Below the pieces are notes generated by a model. The model was given only the letters and a program-made list of their open reading frames with translations, did not search any database and was not told where the DNA came from. From Sequoia sempervirens (taxonomy: Eukaryota > Streptophyta > Pinopsida > Cupressales > Cupressaceae): a stretch of DNA of 64,000 bases. Numbering within the stretch: the first letter of the stretch is position 1; every line of letters starts with the position of its first letter. The position numbers and the translations under genes are program-made. The DNA lies in the NCBI GenBank assembly GCA_007258455.2, contig VDFB02018521.1, positions 1-64,000 of the forward strand, read 5' to 3'. This document shows, in pieces, positions 46,406 through 60,099 of the stretch.

Positions 46406-49400
46406 TATGCTCCAAGGCACACTCGCATGAGGTGAGAATCATGAGACATTGTTGTGATGTTAAATAATAAGGATCCACAACTATGATGTCAAATCAAGGC
46501 TCTACACTGTTGCAAGTATGTGTAGTTGGTGTTGTCATTAATGTCAATAGGCTTATGTGGTGCAGGAGCACCTACACCTTGTTAACAAAAATTTGAATAT
46601 GTGAAGGCTTGTTAGGTGGTCAGTAGGTGAATCTAGGGGTGTGTTTAGTTACTTATGCTAAATAAGGTCTAAAAGACCATTCTTTATGTAATTGGGTGGA
46701 TTTTGAGTCATTTAGGGTGGTATATCAAAAGTTGCACAAAAATGCAAAATGTTGTTAAACAAAAGTTGTCAAAAAGAAGATTAGGGAATATGAAGGGATT
46801 ATTATTTTAAAGGGAAGTTAGAGGAGTTATACCATTGGTTTTTTATTTGAAAATTTATTTCAAGGCCTCAAAAGGCTTGAGCATATGTTATTGAAGAATG
46901 TATTGAAGTTTCAAAGCAATAACAACGCTTATTTTTGCAGATTTCTATGTTTTCAGAACTTCTCTGTAATTGTACAAACCTGTACACATAAAAAATTCTC
47001 TAAAATTCTTTGTGTCTTGTAGGAAATTGAAGTAGCTCTCTTTGAATCTATTATAAAGGTCTAACAGTTATTTAGTAAGGAGATTTCCTTAAATTTTTGT
47101 ACTTGCCTATAGCAGGCCAGTGAGGGGTCAGTTTGCATCAAAAATGATAAATTGAGTCATTCCACTTATTTTATAATCTGTACCTCAGTGGAATAACTCC
47201 TAAGTTATATTAGTTGTTCTTTTTTGTTTTGAATTTCAGTGGAGTCAAGTTATTGATTTGGAGGAAGGCCCTGGGGATGGGAAATGTGTTTTCCCTTGTA
47301 AAAATGATTTACCCAAGAAGGGTTTTGATGAATTGTTGAGGGAAATAGTTTTGTGAAGGTTTAGAAAGTCTTTATAGACCTTATTGAAGTTGTTTGATGC
47401 ATTGGTTATTCTTTGTAAGCCCAAAATAGTGAAGTTCTTGAAAACCCTAGTGTTTTGCAAGAAAATGGAGGGTTTGGTGGATCAACGGGTTAGAGGCCTT
47501 AAAATTGAGTAAGGTTTATGGAATCTGTGGTTTGGAATCACAATATAACTCTTCAGTTGAGTTTTGGTGAAGATCAGTTGTTTAGGAGGGACCTCCTTTG
47601 TTAATTTGGGCTAATTGAGTAGCCCTAGAATAGGGCAGTCTAAAGGTTCTCTATTTTGTGTTAAAGAAACCTTTGGTGATCTATTGGGATATTGTGTTTG
47701 GATCTAAGTTAATGCTTAAATGATGTTTGGGTGGCCTTTGTATGGCCTTCTCCAAAATATATGTCCATTTTGTTGTGTTTTGAGGGCTAGAAGCCTCTTG
47801 TGATTGTTTTGGGGAAGTTGGATGTTTTTGTGACCACAGGAAGATTTGTCTTGATTGAGTTGGAACAATTTGAGTCTAATTGTGAGTATCAACCACCTTG
47901 CTTTCATCATTATGTTTGTGTTGTAATTGATGGCAACTAGTGATAATTGGGAAGTTGTGATGATGTTTTGAGTAGTTTCATTATGTTGTAATTAGCAAGT
48001 GTTACTGGTGTCAACCTCTATTGTTGCTTTGATAAGATTCTATTTTTGGATGTTGTTTGGATGAGTTGTTATGTTGTAGTTGGTTTGGTGAGGATGAGGA
48101 AGTGGTGAAGATAATGAGAATTTTTTTTTGGTGCTCGGTTTCCAAGTGCTTTTGAGAAAATTTGAATAAAAGAGGAAATAGTGTGTTGTAGAGGTGCTCT
48201 GGCATACAGAGTGGTGTTCTATTTTTGCTCCGCATTTCTTCTATGTTGAAGATCTACTTGTGCAATTTGGATATGTTGATCAGAGGTGTTCATAGATGTT
48301 ATATCCAAAATTTCTTGGTTTGGATCGTTGTGCATAAAAAATTGTGTTCACTAGTGTGTGAACTGTGTTGCAATCTTGTCTGGGAGAAATGGTTTTGCTC
48401 TGCATTTCTTTGCAGTTTGGTTTCTAGGGTCTTGCAGTTCTAGAAGTGTGTTGATAAGGTTCATATCTACCTTCAGTCAAATTTGTTCATGGTTTGATAA
48501 TCCACAAGCTGATTTCTTGAGTTACAATGTGTGGAAGTTTATTTGGGTGAACAAGACGAGTTTGTTGTGAAGGAATTTATTAGATTTTAGGGTGTTTGTG
48601 GAATATTCTAGATTGGGTTTAAAATTTTTGTGTGGTCCAGGATTCATCCTTGGATCATAGGAAGAATTTACTTAAATGTTTAATGGTGTTTACACTAATT
48701 GTGGATTTTCTTTGGTGATTCTGGAAGCGTGGCATGGTGTATGTGTATGTTTAGGTCTGAGTTAAGATGTGGTGCGGTACACTTTCATTCCTTTCCACCA
48801 TGGGAATGGTTTGGTGCCAACCTAATTTGAATTTACATGGTTGAGATGCATAATCGATCTTGGACAATGTTTTCAAGGTTGAAGAGTGTATAAATAAGTG
48901 TTGTGTTGATGGAGGATTGGTGTGTGGTGTATGATGTGAATTGCAGAGTTGTGAAGTGTGAAGTTGTGAACTATAGTGTGAGATTTAATGAGTAAGACTA
49001 TTGGATGTAGTGAGCAGAAGGTGTCTACAATCTTCAAAAATGTTGTGAATGTGTTGGTGATGTTGTGGTGGACCCTTCTGTGCATTGAGATGGATTTCTC
49101 ACTGTAATATTCTTCTTTTTTGTAATTTAGTAGTGATCCCTTCTTTTTTTTGGGCAGTGAGCCTTTTATATTTGGTGTTGCAATTAATTTATATTGTGAG
49201 ATAATCCTCACTGTGGTTTTTTCCTTCTTGGGTTTTCCATGTAAATCTAGTGTTTTATTATGCATGGTGTTGATGTGTTTCAATTTTTGTTATTTTCTTT
49301 CATGCTAAATCATTCTATCAAATTAAGGGTTAATTAAGTTGATGTGGATCTGAATGTTAATGAGGGTTTTGATGTTTTAATGTACAACTAATTAACCCCC

Positions 49401-50592
49401 CCTCTCAGTTGTCATTTTCATTCAACATACATAACCCCCCATTACACTTTATAATGTATTGTATGTACAAAGTTTTCCTAACTCCCTTCCTAAGGAACAC
49501 ACATTCAATTTTGTGGGACTTTATATTAGTACATTTACAAACATTTTTGTTGTTATAAGTTCAACAATTTTATTGTCATGACGTGGATTAAGAAGACATA
49601 GATCAAGTTATGTCTGCAAATCTTAATAAAAGACAAAAAATAGAAAATTAAACCCCCATTATGATGACCCCCTCCTTTTGTCAAGTTCATTGAAAAAGAG
49701 AAAATTGACTCCTCTTTGATAAATTTTTAAAAATTGACTCCTCTTTGATAAATTTTTAACTAAGACAAAAAAATTACCCTTCCCTTATAATCACTTTCTC
49801 TTTGCCAAATTCATTGCAAAATAAAAAATGGACTCTTCTTTTACAAATTTTTAACTATGACAAAAAACAAAATTCACCTCCCCCTTTTTACAAACACTTG
49901 TGATTGATCAAATCACTATATTAATGTGGACATTTTAACTAAACCATGAAAGTTAAATAACCGCAAATGGCTAAGCATAAATGTTATTGGTTAGCACAAA
50001 AGTTTGTCTTCTTTATAAAGGAAATAAAAAAAGTGGGCATTTGACCTTTTGACTTGGTCAACCAAGTTAATATGGAAGTTTGTAGTAACAACTAGCAATC
50101 ACACCTTTGTGTGCAATGGGTACGTGGAAGAGGTGTGGACAGTAATTTGTGGAAATTTTTGGTATATTTTTTTTAGAGGTGGTCTAAGTTCTCTTGTGGG
50201 AAAGAATCTAATTTTCTAAATCAATTTTGATAGACCATATTATAGCAGATGGCATCAAAATTTATGTCATGGTGGTGATTATGATATTTTCATACTACAA
50301 TTCTAGGATGGTCCTTAATTAGAACTGACCCTAATACACATCAATATAACCTCAAAAATGATGATGGATGGAAGAGAATACAAATTTCTTTCATAAGTTG
50401 ATTTCCTTATCCAATCTTATTTGGGTGATGTAAGTTATGCTTGAAATTGTGAGTTATGATTTTTCTTCTATTAATGAGATGGTGTTCCATTCAGTACACA
50501 CAAAGGTATTTTTTCTAACAATTACATATAGATTGAATTCTTCATTCTATCCAAAATTCTAAATACATATATGTTTAGTCAAAAATAACAGA
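46406..50592. other. no gene seen; interior of the copia layer or other repeat
   Basis: Long AT/GT-rich text with short ORFs only. A C-rich block followed by CATTCAACA near 49,395-49,435 resembles the end of a long LTR but no partner or start was fixed. A perfect 29-bp tandem duplication lies at 49,702-49,759, with a diverged third copy near 49,825-49,856. Confidence 0.45.
49702..49759. repeat. perfect 29-bp tandem duplication
   Basis: Two adjacent identical units (49,702-49,730 and 49,731-49,759) with core TTGACTCCTCTTTGATAAA. Confidence 0.95.
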
Positions 50593-51719
50593 TGTCGGAC
50601 CCTAATACCGAAGCATTCATAACTCTATGTAAAGATTTTGGCACGTGATTATTGTTATGCCTTGCATAACCACCCCACTTTGATTTGGATCAAAACGGGC
50701 CCCCCTTTCTTTTCGTTTCTTTACCTTTGGTTGTTTGCTTTGCTTTTGGGGGTTCTTCGGGTTTTCTCCTGAGTTTGGGATTTTCCATCCCATTCGGATT
50801 TTCCCGGATCTCACTTGAACTCCAGCTGAGCATTTGTTGTTTGCGGATTTTCGGTCTTCGTGGAATTATGTGTGGACTGGATTTTTGAAGATGTCCTTCT
50901 CTTCCGGATTTTCTCAGGATCCGTCGTCCCCTGTTCTTTCTGTGTTTGTTGGGATGTCACCTTCTTCGTGGAAATCTGTCTTGCGCGGATTTCCCCAGAA
51001 TCTGAAGAAATGTGAAGAAGTATCGAATAGCAGGGCTAACTAATAAATGATTATGCATTTTGTGATTAATTGATGCTATTTTGAGATCTTACATGTTGTT
51101 CCTTGTTTGATGATAATCAGATTAAGCTTCTAATAGGTGTTTTCATGCTTTTCCCACTGGAATCCGCCTAACTCAGAATTCTCTGAAATTCTTCCCTAGC
51201 TTGGATTCCGTGGGTTGACCTGAAACCCGAACTTGTTGGTATGATCATTTTTGTTTGAAAATTTAACTGCACCTTACTAGCATGGGATTCATTTCAATGA
51301 CGTTTTTGATTAATTGACTACTGTTGGTATGATGTTTACTATGGCGTTCTTTGTTCAATGTAGGATTAAATCGTGTCAAGATGATATTTGCCAAGGGAGC
51401 TCAGTTGGAAGGCATTCTTCTGTCTAGTTGGTCATTAAAATCAGCTAAGGTAAAAGTTGGCAAGACTTTTCTAGACTCTGACCGACTGGTGGTTTGGCTT
51501 TGACTGTTCGAAATCCCAAGGAATCAGAGTACTCCCCATTGTGCATCTTATTGGCATAGGATTATCATGGTCTCCCTAACTCATGATTCATTTAGTTCAA
51601 ATCTGTGTTTATGTTGCCTATCGGCAAGACCCAAAGATGTCATAGTGATCAAGAATCATATGTAGGATCTATCGGTAAGACAGGGGTCATCATCCTGGCA
51701 ACATGAATTTCCTATCAGC

Positions 51720-52770
51720 ATGAGGGGTTTCCTTAGGAGAGAAGCCTCGACGGGATCTTCAAGTCTCACCGACGGGCGGCAAAAGTTATACACTGTCGAC
51801 ACAATGTTCTCTCTTCACCGAGATGCCTCGGTGAATCCCAAAAGTCTCACCGACTACCACCACCAGCAGACACTTCGGCGGGAGTCATCTTCATCAGCGT
51901 ATGGTCTTGGCGAAGTCTCCATGTCTCACCGACTGCTATTAAGAGGATTCCTATATTAGCATAACGTGTTATCCCCACCAAGATGTTTCAGCGAGTTCAC
52001 GAGGTCTCACCGACTAAGCAAAGGGGAGTCACCAGGAGTCTCGCTGATGGGAAGGTTTTGTGTATCGACAAATTAGGATAGCGTTGCCAGGAAGTCTCGC
52101 CGAATGTAGGAGTCTTGGTGAAACATTTGGAGCGAGAGAAAGCACTTCGGTATGACTACAACAAGGTTTTGGCAACTGTATAGCTCGCCAAAGGATCATG
52201 CTTTCCCCATGAGGTCTTGGTGAAGAGCGAAGGTCACGCCGAAACAAAAAGAGAAGCTGGCACAAAAAGGTCAACAAAAGGAATTCGGAGAGACTCCAAA
52301 CAAATGAGGGGACTTCGCTAGGAGGTCACAGCAACAAGCGAAGGTCATGCCAACATAGAGCGAAGTCCCACCGAAAGAAATGGAGCTCGGCCAAGGATCA
52401 TACCTTCGCCAAAAGGTTTTGGCGATGGAAGAAAGTCACGCCGAAAGGAAGAGAGTGGGCTCGGCGAGAATGAAAGGGGAGTTCGCTGAAGGTCTTACTG
52501 ATAGCGATGGATTTCCCAATGAAGGAGGTATCGATATAACCAAGAGGACATCACCATGAAGTCTCGCCAACCCAATGGGTCTTGTCGATGGTCTTGGTGA
52601 GCTCGGTATAACTTCTGTAGCTCACCGAGACGTCTCACCGATTGACCCAGGCTATGCTGATGACTGTTAAAAGACAAAATTGCATTGGGGAGACACGATG
52701 GGTGTCTCACCGACATGCGATTCAAGGTGGACCACTTTTGACTGCCTGATGAAGCTTGCATGGCATATGT
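51720..52770. repeat. degenerate repeat array of TCTCGCCGA / TCGGCGA motifs
   Basis: Dozens of loosely spaced copies (about every 25-45 bp) of phrases such as gtctcaccgac, ttcggcgg, ttggcgaagtctc and cacgccgaa in both orientations. GC content is clearly above the surroundings. Confidence 0.65.
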
Positions 52771-53331
52771 CTAACCAATCAGGGGAAAGCCAAAGGGTGA
52801 TTCATCAGTCCCTTTGACTGATTGACTGTTCTTGGGAAAGAAGACCAACAGAATGCAAACTAGATGGACTCTTTTTGAGAAATAGGTGGCGATGGTTTAG
52901 CTTGGGTGAAATGTTTAGATCTGCAAGAAGGCCTAATGGCGTTTCTAGAAGAATGGTCAACCTACAGAGAATTCCAAAATAGAAAGAAAGGCTGAAGGAA
53001 GGAAGAAGCCTTTACTCAGAGGGACACCTGTGGTGATCACTAACAGAAGGCAGATCAATATTAATGCAGATATCCTAGAGAATTCAAGGCAACTCCACGA
53101 GGGATTTTAAAGGTGGACAAGAAGATGCTAGAGTTAATGCTGCAGTTGTCAAAAGATCTAAAAAGACTTCTCCTGGGAGTAGGAATCCTTCATCAGCATG
53201 GACAACAAGGATTCACATTGAATGCAGTTTTGACTTTCCTTAGAAAGATTTGAGAGCTGACTCTCCTATAGTCTACAGATATTTTGTAAACCCTAGCGCA
53301 GGGGACAGTGCATTCCTATTGGTACATTCTA

Positions 53332-53340
53332 TATATAAGG
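53332..53340 (+). promoter_or_regulatory. TATA box of the LTR-like block
   Basis: TATATAAGG followed by CATTCTTGCCTCTTTGTAAAGG-like text, matched in layout at 61,940. Confidence 0.55.
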
Positions 53341-54104
53341 CATTCTTGCCTCTTTGTAAAGGTTAGAAATTTTTGGTATTAGCATTTCTAGACAGGAAGG
53401 GATTAGAACTTCTAGATTTAGATAACTTTTAGAGGGAGAACCATTTTAGAGTTAGAATTGTTAGGAGTTGGCCAGTTAGCAGAAGGAGATAGAATTGCAT
53501 CTTGATTCTCAGTAATGAGAGCTTCTTTGTCTCCTTGGTTAGCAGTAAGATTTCAGTATAGATTGTAATGTATTTTCTGAGCTCTGTTAGTGTAGCTGGA
53601 AACAATCTGAAGCCTCAGATTCTCTGTATACTGGTGATTGTGCCAGCTTTGTAAATATTGTTTATTTGTTTTAATAATAGTAGAAGCAATCAGAGTTTAA
53701 TCTACTTCATGTTGTGTTCCTGAATGATATTTGTCTTAAATTGATCATTTGATTTGTGAAGTCTTCAAGGAATGAAATATTATTTTGTGTTTTATTTGAA
53801 TGGTAATTAAAAATCTGTTATGTAAATTAGCACTGTGAATGAAGGAGGTTGTGTGTCAATCACAAGTTTACTTTGTTATGCAGTTTTGGTTTACAAATTC
53901 CTTGAAGTTAACAAGTCTGGTTAAGGTTGGATGAACTATTATTCTTTTCTGTTTCAAAACCCTGATCTATCTTTTGTTGTTTCTTTAAAACCCCAGTTAA
54001 AATAGGTTTCATTTCATGCTTGATCTTAGAACAATCTAGAAGCTCAACACTAGCAGGCCCCTTGAATATTACTGTTACATTGACCACTAAGTAACATCAG
54101 TACA

Positions 54105-57100
54105 GTTGAGACCCAACTACAAAGACCTTGGGAGCTAAGGCATCCATGTGTTGCCTTTCTCTTTCAGGAGAAGCAAAATAGCAGTATTTTGTTTGCATTG
54201 TTGTGGTGCCAAAATTGCCATCAACAATTATGTAAACCAAAATTCGAGATATGTAAGATGAAAAATCTACTAAATTTACTATATAGGCTCAACAGCTTTG
54301 GTTTGGCTTTCCCCAAAAATGATTTTGTATCTTATAATTTTTATAGAAAGCCATTGAATCAAACTTTTAGTTAGGTGACATCAAAATTTATCAATTTCCA
54401 GTTCTCTATCCTAGATTTTATTCTAGAATACTAAATGGCTATAGACAAAATATGCAAATTGTTTTAGTCATGAGCCCGGGATAGAGAAATATAGAGTTTG
54501 GAAATGGGAAAAATTGTATACATATGGGGAACCCTGGTAAAATTTCATTTAAATCACTACTACAAAGCATCCTATGAATTCCTTTCAGATATAGGAACAA
54601 CAAAGCCACAGCTTGGTATATCAAAGGTGAACAAGCCAACCATAATTATACAATCGAGGCATACCCAAAAAAAGGTGAAGAGATAATAACACTCTTGCAT
54701 AAATGCCATTCTAATAAAGAAAGACCCAAAATAAGATAAAAAAAGGAATGATCATACAATCTTTACCATCACCAAATGTTTCTCTCATTAGTCCCATATG
54801 ACAACAATTAAAAATACAATTCAAATTAGATCCAATCATTTCTAAAAGTACAAAAGTAATCTAAGGTCCATTTTGCATCTACGTTCACCATCACTAAAGG
54901 TTTCTCCCATCAGTGTTGTCTAACATCAATGGAAAAGATTTGATTTTTAAAGTTTAGATCATTTCTGCAATACAAAATTAATCTAAGGTCACTTTGCATC
55001 TATCTTATAACAAGATCAAGAAAAGAAAAAAAAACCAATGTCTTTCCCTACAATGATAGGCCTCAAAAGTAGTCAATAATTCTTGAGTAAACTAAATCAT
55101 GACAACCTTGGAGATATCAATAATTCCTCCTTATCTCAAACAGTCAAATATCACAGACATTATAAAAATGTTTATTTTTCCAACACATAATTGCATACTA
55201 AGAAAAACCATCTTCAAGTACTTTGAATCCACATAAAAGTTTACAAAGCACCAAATTTGTAGCCAGATCAGTAGACAATCATTCTACATAGCACAAAAGA
55301 AATATGCTGCACAAAAACGTTGAAACAATACATCTGATCACCTCAATAGAAGTCAATTCCTAAACCACTACCCTTGCCAAGTGGTGAAGCTCATGCACAT
55401 TCAAAGTGTATGTTTCCCACTCACTCACAAACTAGAAATTGCACACACACAAGTGCATGATTAATTCACTTTACCACATAGCAAGGAAGTAGGAGTGTTC
55501 TTATCTCACCACCAAGACCTACAGTTACAATTACAAAACCCCACACAACTAGTGTAGATTGGTCTTGAATATGATTATCACTAGAATCACATATGTTGTT
55601 TGGGAGTTCAAAAGAGGCTAGGTTTGGGCTTTGAAAGGTAAAGGCTGGAACTTTCTCCCCAGGCCATGTTATCAAACCTTTAGACAAAATGTCAACAAAA
55701 AGACCATGATTTGGACTTGAATGATCTGGAACTCTCAGATTAGCAGAAGAAGAAGTTAAGTTTACTTGGAGTGAACCTGAGATAGAATATGGAATGGTAC
55801 CAAAATCACTTATTTGATAATTTTCTTGAACATATTGGACTCGCTCTTACTACTAACCCTTTCTCCTTCCAAAATAATGCCATAATTTTAGGCTATGTAA
55901 GAAATGATAATGGCAAGGTTGGATTAAATTTAATAGCAACAGAATTTACAAAGAAGTAGAAATCTTAAGCATTAAAGGATTAAGAATCTGGTACAAACGT
56001 TTGAGAGCTAAAAAAGTGAGTTTTGAAATACCTTGTTGACTGGAAGTATCAAGAACTCTTCTCAGATAAACTACTCTGCAATTACTAGTTGATTTCAATG
56101 GCAATGCTTTGTGCAAATAAAAAACCATGCGAAAAGGATAAATATGAAGATAATATTGCATACATATGTACGCAGGTTAGATGAGATAGATAAGTATGCG
56201 GGCAAAAACATACAGTTAATTCAGGTTAGGTGAGATGGATTGCTTGATTTATCCGCTAGTAGAATTATTCATTTCACCAAACAAAGCCATTCACATGATC
56301 ATGGTCAAAGTTCTCAAAGAAAAACAATGAAGGGTTAAAGAACATCCCAAATATATGAATTGAGAGATGGAACTAGTTGTTCAATTACTAATCAAGTGAA
56401 TCCTATGTAAACAAGTAGATCTCCTCCACATCTAGTGGCTCATAATATGTGGTGATGGCTTGCTTATCCCCATACATAGACTCATACAAGTAAGCCCATT
56501 GTATTTTGTATCTGCAATGAGTTTGGTATGGGTAAACAGATCTTGTATATTTTATGTTAAAGTTGTATTTTTAAAATTTTGAAAATGCATTTTATACTTG
56601 AATAATTTATTTTGCTTTTCTTCGGTGTTTTTCCTCTGCTACCATGGTGCCAATGCCTCTTAATTTTGAATAATTTACTCTGTTTTCCCAAGTGATCTTT
56701 CATTTGTTACAATGGTGTCAATTCTTATTTCTTTTGTGCAACAATTTGTTCTCAGAACATTGTGAAGTTTTCTTTTGTCGATGGATCCTAACTGTTTCCC
56801 TAGGGTACGCTTTGCATTACTGATTTTGGATTTGAATTTTAAAGTTACTGATATAAATAAAAATAATTGGAAATTTGGATGGTGCTTAGATCATCGTGAA
56901 TTGGGGGCGTCTGATAAATAAAAGAAGCTTACAAACCATAAAAATCAATGGATTCAAGAATGAAAGAGAATTATATAATAGTGGAGGACCATGTGACTAA
57001 GAGGTTTGCTTGTATCTGTTTGACATTGGTCCTCATATTTCATGCATTCTTGTAGAGAAGTGCACATGATATTTAATGCTTTAGGAGCCTTATCCCTTTA

Positions 57101-59699
57101 GCAGTTGTGGTCAGAATTTTATACTCTATGTATGCAATTGGTAATATGTGCTTGAATCCTGCTACATGCCATCCAAATTAATGATTTTGTGATGTGTTGA
57201 CCAAGGTTTAAGGATACATTGGATGTAACATCCTATATCGTTATATCCTTTCTTGAATATTGAGAAATCATCCTCATGATTCATTTAAATTATTTGGAAG
57301 TATATGATTTTGGAAAACCATGTCCATCCTAGTTGTCCATCTCAGTGACATATCAATTACTGTACTAAGAATTTTTTAAATCAAATTCATTTATTGGTCA
57401 AAACATTTCTAAGAGATGCAAGTTGAGCCTACAGGGTTATTTATTCTTTGGGTCAAATGGGATGCTTACAATTTGGAGTAAGTTTAACAAGCCCTTCTGC
57501 TTCAAGTTGGCAAAAGAAGACTCACAATAATCACCTCCTTTAACTGATTTCTTGAATGTAGTCCCTGAAAACAAGTTTGGAACATGCAATCCTCTCAAAT
57601 TCACTTGCCATAGGTTAATTAAAACTAGTCCTCAGAACAAACTCTCTTGAAGAATATATTTCAAAATAACAAGCAATCACCTCCTTAAAACCATGAGGTT
57701 AAAATTTTCCTAATATGAATAGTCAGATGAGGATTAAGTTCCCTCCATGGATATGGCTTTAGTTGCATGCAGACAATTATAGCAAAAATTGATCCTCAAC
57801 TTGGTACTATAATATCAGGGGATGTAAAGCAATCGAGCATGTAGTAGGAGCAGATAGGGGATGGGATCCTCTCTCATCTCACAACTCCCAAAGACTGGTA
57901 AAACCCTAAGAGTAGAGTAGAAAGGAATAAGCTAATTTTTTTGTCAAACTGAAAAAATGTGGCATCTAGTGTTGGACAGGGTTTGTATTCAGGCATGGAA
58001 AGAGGAATATTTCAACTGATGGAAAGTTGTTTTCTGATGCAAAAAACTTATCTGTTGTGATGTGAATCTAATCTCAAAGGGTACGGGCTTGTGCAAAGAG
58101 GGTGCCATGATATTCAATTAACACAAAAGAAGTATTGAGAAATTTTCAAGGAAAGAAAGAATATGATATTCATTGAAACTATGCAAGTGACTTACCTCAA
58201 GATTATGCACAAATTTTTCTATCCTTGAACGATGCCAATGAGAAAAAATGGGCAGAGTTTGCAAGAAAAATTTATGAAACCCTACCATGGCAAAATATCT
58301 GAAAATATTAGGGTTTTCGGGCTCATCAAATTCAATTTTCTTTGGAGATCGGCATTCTAAAAGGAAATATTAAATGCAAGTCAAGTTTCCAAGCGTGAAT
58401 GAGGAATATTTCAACTATTGTTCATTTTCATAGCAATTTTACAACAATTGTTCTATTTAATTTGTATTTAATTGTCTGCAACAAGTAGGTGGCACTTTGT
58501 ACTATGTAAAGAAGCCTATCTTCACAATGAAAAGAATCTGATAGATGACAATGGTTAGAGTGTCTTGCAAGGTCTATCCTTGCTTTTCCACTATCCATAG
58601 AAAAATGAACTCCATAAAAATCAAATAAGGAAACGCCTTCGGCATAAAAAAGGGCATTTGCTATTGTAGGGGAATGGAGGAGGAGACTATTCACTGCCAT
58701 TCCAACATAGTAGGTTATGGAGAGTAGTTGACAGCCTAAGAACATGTCGTAGACCCTATGTGAGAGCATGTTGCAGGTTCAACTGTTACATTGTCCCATC
58801 AAAATTGTGCAAGCCAATCCCTGATCCATATGCCAACAAAACCCTAATCCATATGCTTGAAGTTGTTGGAGAGTGAAAAGTTGTTGAGGACAAATGAAGG
58901 TTGTGTGGATGTAGTTGACTAAGTCTTCACCAAAAGATAGATTGAGGGGTAGTGTGGCCTTGAAGATGATGACCTACCAATGCAAGTTCCTTGACCTGCA
59001 ACAAATGTCTCACAATCCATTCCACTCATTCCCACATCCCGTGCACAATCCCCTCTAGCATTGCTGCACAACAGATACCTACGATTTGAAAGAGAGCAGG
59101 GGGAAAAGGAGTTGCTAAGGGTTGTGAGTCTTCAAATGGCAAATTCTATACCCAAAAATCCCACACTACCTATGTAATTTTGCATAATAAATCCCATGCC
59201 AACCAAAAGAGACCGAGGGTTAGAAATATCCGATTCTATTGACCATAAGGCTTGTAGTTGACCAAGTCTTGGGCACTAAGGGAATGTTGAGTGAAGCCCA
59301 AATATCTAGATGAAACCTATGGTGGGAACGTAGTTGTTAATGCAAGGTGGTGGTAATGATGTTTCCTAGTGAAAGAAGCAACAGTTTGATGAAGAAAAGA
59401 GAGATGCTACAGATCCGCACGCCTGCATACATGTTGATAGGCCACAATTCTTGCAATTCCTTTAGATTGGCATGAAATCACTACCTTTCACAAGCTGCCT
59501 ATGCACACCATGAACCTACAACAATGATAAAATAGCCACCAAATACCTTGCAAACTATGACAAGAAAATAATGATCTGCAACAATGATAAAACACCTAAA
59601 AAAACACACACAACAGTCCTAAAATTTGAACCTCGCAATGGAGATCAAACTAAATACAACAAATTTGTTCAACAATGGGCTTTTATTATCTCCCCCTAT
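54105..59699. other. no gene seen; presumed 5' interior of the copia layer
   Basis: AT-rich, only short ORFs (longest 113 codons at 58,428-58,769 on the minus strand, unrecognised). No copia gag, integrase or RT motif found on either strand. Confidence 0.4.
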
Positions 59700-59711
59700 G
59701 CTCTAATACCA
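59700..59711 (-). other. primer-binding site of the outer copia-type element
   Basis: TGGTATTAGAGC on the minus strand, one base off the TGGTATCAGAGC that pairs with plant initiator tRNA-Met, two bases from the LTR end at 59,714. Typical of copia elements. Confidence 0.75.
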
Positions 59712-59713
59712 TA

Positions 59714-59766
59714 TAAGAAATTAGGAGATCGTGGAGATAAAAGACAAACACAATGAATAATGCAAC
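59714..59766 (-). mobile_element. right (5') LTR of the outer copia-type element, terminal 53 bp
   Basis: Almost identical to 14,274-14,326 (about four differences). The match ends at GCAAC, where a TGTTACCC element begins. The rest of this LTR should lie beyond the window. Confidence 0.7.
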
Positions 59767-60099
59767 TGTTACCCAATTTTCACCTATGGGCTCAATCAGG
59801 CAGGGCAACCTATGTTTCAGGTGTTATGAAGTCCAAATGGAGACATTGTTGTGCATGAATGAATAATACCCCTGATGCATTTCTCAAGGAGCTTAGTTGA
59901 AAATTCTACCTCAGTCTGAAAGTTTGGCATAGAGTTCCTCTAAGGAGAAAGTCGGCAAGACCTTCCAGTTGTCTTGCCAACTAGAAGGGGTTCTATTCAT
60001 TTTGAAATGTCCCAATCGACCAGACATTTTAATTGTTGTGAGGTTTTGTATCTCCCTCTACATGGGAAGATTTTAATCGATGTGAGGTATTGTATCTCC

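Larger units (their letters stand above)
50593..54104 (+). mobile_element. long gypsy LTR-like block (right end uncertain)
   Basis: Begins TGTCGGACCCTAATACCG. It has a TCTCGCCGA-type repeat array (51,720-52,770), a TATA box (TATATAAGG, 53,332-53,340) and, just after it, GCATTCTTGCCTCTTTGTAAAGG-type text. The 5' LTR at 59,767-62,624 has the same three parts in the same order and nearly the same downstream phrase. No primer-binding site or target duplication was found, so it may be a solo or truncated LTR; the end at about 54,104 is estimated by comparison of distances. Confidence 0.5.

Noticed and set aside
46610..49434. Long LTR ending in a C-rich block and CATTCAACA
   Set aside because: Only one end looks LTR-like; the candidate start TGTTAGGTGG has no matching target duplication, primer site or partner.
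58428..58769. 113-codon minus-strand frame as a gene
   Set aside because: No recognisable domain, no promoter or splice context, and length within chance for AT-rich DNA.
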